Source: UBA7236 sp036734545 (GTDB lineage Bacteria > Bacteroidota > Bacteroidia > Chitinophagales > BACL12). Taken from it: 17,702 nucleotides of DNA. The stretch is taken from positions 1 through 17,702 of the forward strand of contig DAIMYJ010000066.1 in assembly GCA_036734545.1 (NCBI GenBank), written 5' to 3'. A program made the position numbers and the translations under genes. This document shows, one piece after another, positions 14,175 through 17,702 of the stretch. The notes below the pieces were generated by a model, which was not told where the DNA came from, searched no databases, and saw nothing but the letters and a program-made list of their open reading frames with translations. Position 1 is the stretch's first letter; every line of letters starts with the position of its first letter.

Positions 14175-17100
14175 ATGAAACGAACCTTCTATAACCCTCT
14201 GAATATGAACATACGCAACACATTAATGATCGCCTGCGCGGCTACCCTCTCGGTATTCGCGTCGTGCAATCTGTTTAAAGGCGGCGACGTGGACACGCGC
14301 GGCTCTGCCATCATCGACAAGAATCGGGAGGTGAAACTCGATGGCGACAACGGTAAGTTGTTTGACATTCTCACCGACAAATCCACCGGACTGGATTTTG
14401 TGAATGACCTGACCGAAAACTACTCCGTGAACTGGTGGCGTTACAGCTACATCTATAACGGCGGCGCGGTTTGTATCGGCGACGTGAATAAAGATGACCT
14501 GCCGGACCTCTTCTTTACCGGTAACCTGGTACCCAGTCGCCTATATCTCAACAAAGGCAATCTGCAATTCGAGGATGTGACCGAAAAATCAGGCATTAAA
14601 AGCGCCAAGGAAAAATGGCCTTACGGTGCTTCCATGGTCGACTTCGATGGCGATGGCGACCTCGACGTGTATATCTGCATGAGCCGCTGGGACCAGCCGG
14701 AAAAACGCGCCAATGAATTGTGGGTGAACAACGGCGATGGCACCTTTATCGAAAAGGCCAAAGACTTTGGTCTGGATGATAAATCCTACAGCACACATGC
14801 CAACTTCTTCGACTACGACAATGACGGCGATCTGGATATGTATCTGGTTACCCACCCTGTTGACTTCATCGACAAGAATAAAACACGCTACTTCCAGAAG
14901 ATCGAACAGGGCAAGAACCTGAGTAACATGTTCTACATCAACAATGGTGACGGCACTTACACAGAGTCACACCTGAAGGTAGGCATCAACAACCACGGCT
15001 ACGGACTGAGCGCTACCGTTGGCGATCTCAATGATGACGGGTTTCAGGATGTATTCGTGGCCAATGACTATGCCATGTATGACTTCGTATACATGAACAA
15101 TGGCGACGGTACTTTCCGCGATGAATCTCTCAAAGCGATCAAGAAGACCTCTATCAACTCGATGGGTGCGGATGTAGCCGACTTCAACAACGACGGCTTC
15201 CTCGACATCTTTGTAGTGGATATGGACATGGAGGACAACTACACGTATAAGACCTTCATGCTCTCCAGCCAGGTGGAAGTGATGCGCATCCTCATTAATG
15301 CCGGTTACGGTTATCAGAACCGTTCCAACTCCCTGCAGATGAGCAACGGCGACGGCACCTTCTCGGAGATATCCCGTACAGCCAATGTGTCTACCACAGA
15401 CTGGAGCTGGACCACCTTCTTTACCGATTTCGACAACGATGGTTATAAAGACCTCTTCATTGCCAACGGTTTCCTCCGCGACTTCCATGTGGATGAGTCG
15501 GAGACCTATCACAAACTGCGTCGCGCAGTACGTATCGAGGACAGCACCGTTTACTATGAAGTGCGCAAAGAGTTACCGAACTACGTACTCGATCATCCGA
15601 ACTATATCTTCCGCAACAACGGCGACCTGACCTTTGAGGACATGCGTGATAAGTGGGGTATCTATTATCCTTCCATCACCTACGGTGGCGGTTATTCAGA
15701 CCTTGACCGCGACGGTGATATGGATATGGTGATCAGTAACGTGAATCAAAGCCCCTGGATCTACCGCAACAACAGCGAGAAGATGAATCAGGGTAACAAC
15801 TATATCAAGTTCAAACTGAATGGCTATGCCAAGAACTCTGCCGGCCTCGGCACCAAAGTGAAGATCTATGTTGGTGATCAGGTGCAGTACATCCAAAACA
15901 GTTCTGCACGTGGTTATATTACCACCATCATCGATGACCTGCATTTCGGTTTAGGCAAGGCTACACAGGTTGATCTGGTAGAAGTAGAGTGGCTGGATGG
16001 CACCAAGCAGGTGCTTACCAATGTGGCGGCCAACCAAACCATTGTGTTGGATCATGCCAACGCTTCACGTTCAGTGAAATTCCCCGAACATCCTGTACCG
16101 GCTGCCACCTTTGCAGCTGTTGATCAGAAACTCGGCATCGATTACCAGCATAAAGAAGCTGATTACGATGACTTCCTCCGCGAATTCATGTTACCGCATA
16201 AAATGTCGACGCTCGGCTCAGGCATTGCCGTAGCTGATGTGAATGGCGACGGTACCGAAGACTTCTATATCGGTGGTGCTGCCGGTCAGAGCGGTGCACT
16301 GTATACACAGTCGGCCGATGGTAAGTTCACCCGTGCTGCCTGGGAACAGGGCGCCAACGATGGCCTCGCTTCTGAGGATGCCGGTGCGTTGTTCTTTGAT
16401 GCCGACAATGATGGCGACAACGATCTGTATGTGGCTTCCGGCAGCAATGAATTCTCAGCCAATGATCCGCGTTATGCCGACCGCCTGTATATAAATGACG
16501 GTAAAGGCAACTTCTCCATTGCGAATGGTGCTATGCCCGGTATCAACACCAGCAGTTCAGTAGTAACCGGTTCTGACTTTGATAAAGACGGCGATATCGA
16601 CCTCTTTATCGGCGGTCGCCAGGTTCCCGGACGCTACCTCGCTCCTGCCAGTAGCTTTATCCTGAAAAATGATGGCGGTAAATTCAGCGATGTTACCGCA
16701 CAGGTGGCACCGATGCTGAAGGATATCGGCATGGTGACCAGCGGTATCTGGACCGACTTCAACAATGATAATCAACTTGACCTTATCGTGACCGGCGACT
16801 GGATGGCCATCACCTTCCTGAAGAACAGCGGCGGCAAGTTCACCGATGTAACCTCCAACACCGGCCTCGCCAATGCTACCGGCTGGTGGCAGAGCATCAC
16901 CGGCGCCGACCTCGACAATGACGGCGACGTGGATTATGTAGTTGGCAACTTCGGTACCAACCGCCGATATAAGAATACCGTATCTGCACAGGGCAAGGCG
17001 CTGCCTCTGGAGGCTTTCCTCTATGACTTTGACAAGAACGGTCAGGAAGACTATATCATGTGTTATTATCAGCACGACAAACTGTTCCCGGTAAAGACCC

Positions 17101-17702
17101 GTGAACGAATGATCGAGCAGATCCCGACCTTCGATGAGCAATTCCCGACCTGGAACGATTACGGTATCGCTACGGTGCAGGATATGTTTGGTGAGGACCT
17201 GAATAAGTCGATCCACCTTGTGGCCTACATCTTCCATTCTTCTGTTTTGATGAATGAAGGCAACGGCAAGTTCACAATGAAATTCCTGCCGAACGATGCA
17301 CAGATCTCTACGATGTTCGGTACCGTTGTGGATGACTTCAACGAAGACGGTATCATGGACATCCTGATGCACGGTAATTTCTACAACACAGAGATCGAGA
17401 TCACCCGACACGATGCCGGTACCGGTATGCTGCTGCTGGGTAAAGGCGACGGAACGTTCGCACCACGCCGTGGTTATATCTCCGGCTTCAAGAGCGATGG
17501 CGATGCCAAAGCAATGGCAATGGTGCTCGACACCAAGACCAAGCAACCGGTATACCTCCTCGGTCACAGCAACGGCAAAATGCAGGCTTACGGCCTCATC
17601 AATGCCGCTAAAATGATCGAACTCGCCTCCAATGACGCGTATGCCATCATCACCTATACCGATGGCAAAACCGGCAAGCAGGAGTTATACAACGGCAGCG
17701 GC
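14175..17702 (+). CDS. Second giant FG-GAP/VCBS repeat lipoprotein with ASPIC/UnbV domain, partial at right edge
   Basis: The frame is open from ATG 14175 to the last base of the window (1176 codons, no stop). The protein is a full-length paralogue of the gene before it, with the same order of parts. A lipoprotein signal ends in FASC (Cys31, or Cys21 if ATG 14205 is used). A first set of calcium-loop repeats follows (DFDGDGDLDVY, DYDNDGDLDMY, DFNNDGFLDIF). The ASPIC/UnbV domain is at about 542-625 (GLGTKVKIYV, HFGLG, VEWLDGTKQVL). A second repeat set comes after it (DVNGDGTEDFY, DADNDGDNDLY, DFDKDGDIDLF). By comparison with the paralogue only about 35-40 residues are missing at the right edge. 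It starts 2 nt after the stop of its neighbour and must be co-transcribed. ATG 14205 gives a more usual signal-peptide length and may be the real start. Ligand and function are unknown. Confidence 0.9.
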   Translation, partial: MKRTFYNPLNMNIRNTLMIACAATLSVFASCNLFKGGDVDTRGSAIIDKNREVKLDGDNGKLFDILTDKSTGLDFVNDLTENYSVNWWRYSYIYNGGAVCIGDVNKDDLPDLFFTGNLVPSRLYLNKGNLQFEDVTEKSGIKSAKEKWPYGASMVDFDGDGDLDVYICMSRWDQPEKRANELWVNNGDGTFIEKAKDFGLDDKSYSTHANFFDYDNDGDLDMYLVTHPVDFIDKNKTRYFQKIEQGKNLSNMFYINNGDGTYTESHLKVGINNHGYGLSATVGDLNDDGFQDVFVANDYAMYDFVYMNNGDGTFRDESLKAIKKTSINSMGADVADFNNDGFLDIFVVDMDMEDNYTYKTFMLSSQVEVMRILINAGYGYQNRSNSLQMSNGDGTFSEISRTANVSTTDWSWTTFFTDFDNDGYKDLFIANGFLRDFHVDESETYHKLRRAVRIEDSTVYYEVRKELPNYVLDHPNYIFRNNGDLTFEDMRDKWGIYYPSITYGGGYSDLDRDGDMDMVISNVNQSPWIYRNNSEKMNQGNNYIKFKLNGYAKNSAGLGTKVKIYVGDQVQYIQNSSARGYITTIIDDLHFGLGKATQVDLVEVEWLDGTKQVLTNVAANQTIVLDHANASRSVKFPEHPVPAATFAAVDQKLGIDYQHKEADYDDFLREFMLPHKMSTLGSGIAVADVNGDGTEDFYIGGAAGQSGALYTQSADGKFTRAAWEQGANDGLASEDAGALFFDADNDGDNDLYVASGSNEFSANDPRYADRLYINDGKGNFSIANGAMPGINTSSSVVTGSDFDKDGDIDLFIGGRQVPGRYLAPASSFILKNDGGKFSDVTAQVAPMLKDIGMVTSGIWTDFNNDNQLDLIVTGDWMAITFLKNSGGKFTDVTSNTGLANATGWWQSITGADLDNDGDVDYVVGNFGTNRRYKNTVSAQGKALPLEAFLYDFDKNGQEDYIMCYYQHDKLFPVKTRERMIEQIPTFDEQFPTWNDYGIATVQDMFGEDLNKSIHLVAYIFHSSVLMNEGNGKFTMKFLPNDAQISTMFGTVVDDFNEDGIMDILMHGNFYNTEIEITRHDAGTGMLLLGKGDGTFAPRRGYISGFKSDGDAKAMAMVLDTKTKQPVYLLGHSNGKMQAYGLINAAKMIELASNDAYAIITYTDGKTGKQELYNGSG

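Noticed and set aside
16557..17567. Antisense open frame of 336 codons opposite the second FG-GAP gene
   Set aside because: It mirrors the periodic calcium-loop codons of the sense gene and shows only repetitive low-complexity sequence rich in Val, Ile, Glu and His.
10690..17702. Short DNA repeats such as GATGGCGAC through both FG-GAP genes as a mobile or tandem repeat element
   Set aside because: They encode the calcium-binding DxDxDG loops of the protein repeats and follow the codon frame.

Overview
The window looks like a chromosomal segment from a Bacteroidota bacterium, most likely of the Chitinophagaceae type. The reasons are Bacteroidota-type -7 promoter elements (TAnnTTTG) in front of several genes, the lack of obvious Shine-Dalgarno sequences, an MnmD-type methyltransferase, and two very large FG-GAP/ASPIC-UnbV lipoproteins of a kind typical of this phylum. 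The family level is an inference. Two runs of exactly 100 N (10241-10340 and 13824-13923) are assembly gaps, and both fall inside genes.

Layout. (1) 1-417, minus strand: N-terminal part of an AlkB-type membrane hydroxylase that runs off the left edge. (2) 524-6056, plus strand: a tight five-gene run of thioredoxin-like protein, rhomboid protease, MnmD tRNA methyltransferase, MnmC-like FAD oxidoreductase and secreted M1 aminopeptidase. (3) 6057-6408: the only long non-coding stretch, with 14 GTAC tetramers, an 11-bp perfect inverted repeat, three DnaA-box-like motifs at exact 22-bp spacing, and a leader hairpin. (4) 6409-7392, plus: a membrane-anchored coiled-coil protein of unknown function, followed by a terminator. 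(5) 7483-8637, minus: a THUMP-domain RNA guanine-methyltransferase. (6) 8802-10531, minus: a vanadium-haloperoxidase-like lipoprotein followed by a small secreted protein of unknown function and a strong terminator. (7) 10690-17702, plus: two adjacent paralogous lipoproteins of more than 1100 residues with FG-GAP/VCBS repeats around a central ASPIC/UnbV domain. The second runs off the right edge.

How the genes may work together. mnmD and the FAD oxidoreductase together look like the two halves of enterobacterial MnmC, split into neighbouring genes. They would finish the mnm5(s2)U34 modification of tRNA. The haloperoxidase operon and the two giant lipoproteins are divergent from a shared 158-bp intergenic region, and all of them carry export signals. 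They look like one cell-envelope module, but its substrate cannot be read from the sequence. Three genes (alkB, the FAD oxidoreductase and the THUMP methyltransferase) have a TAnnTTTG element exactly 4 nt before the start codon, which suggests leaderless or nearly leaderless transcripts.
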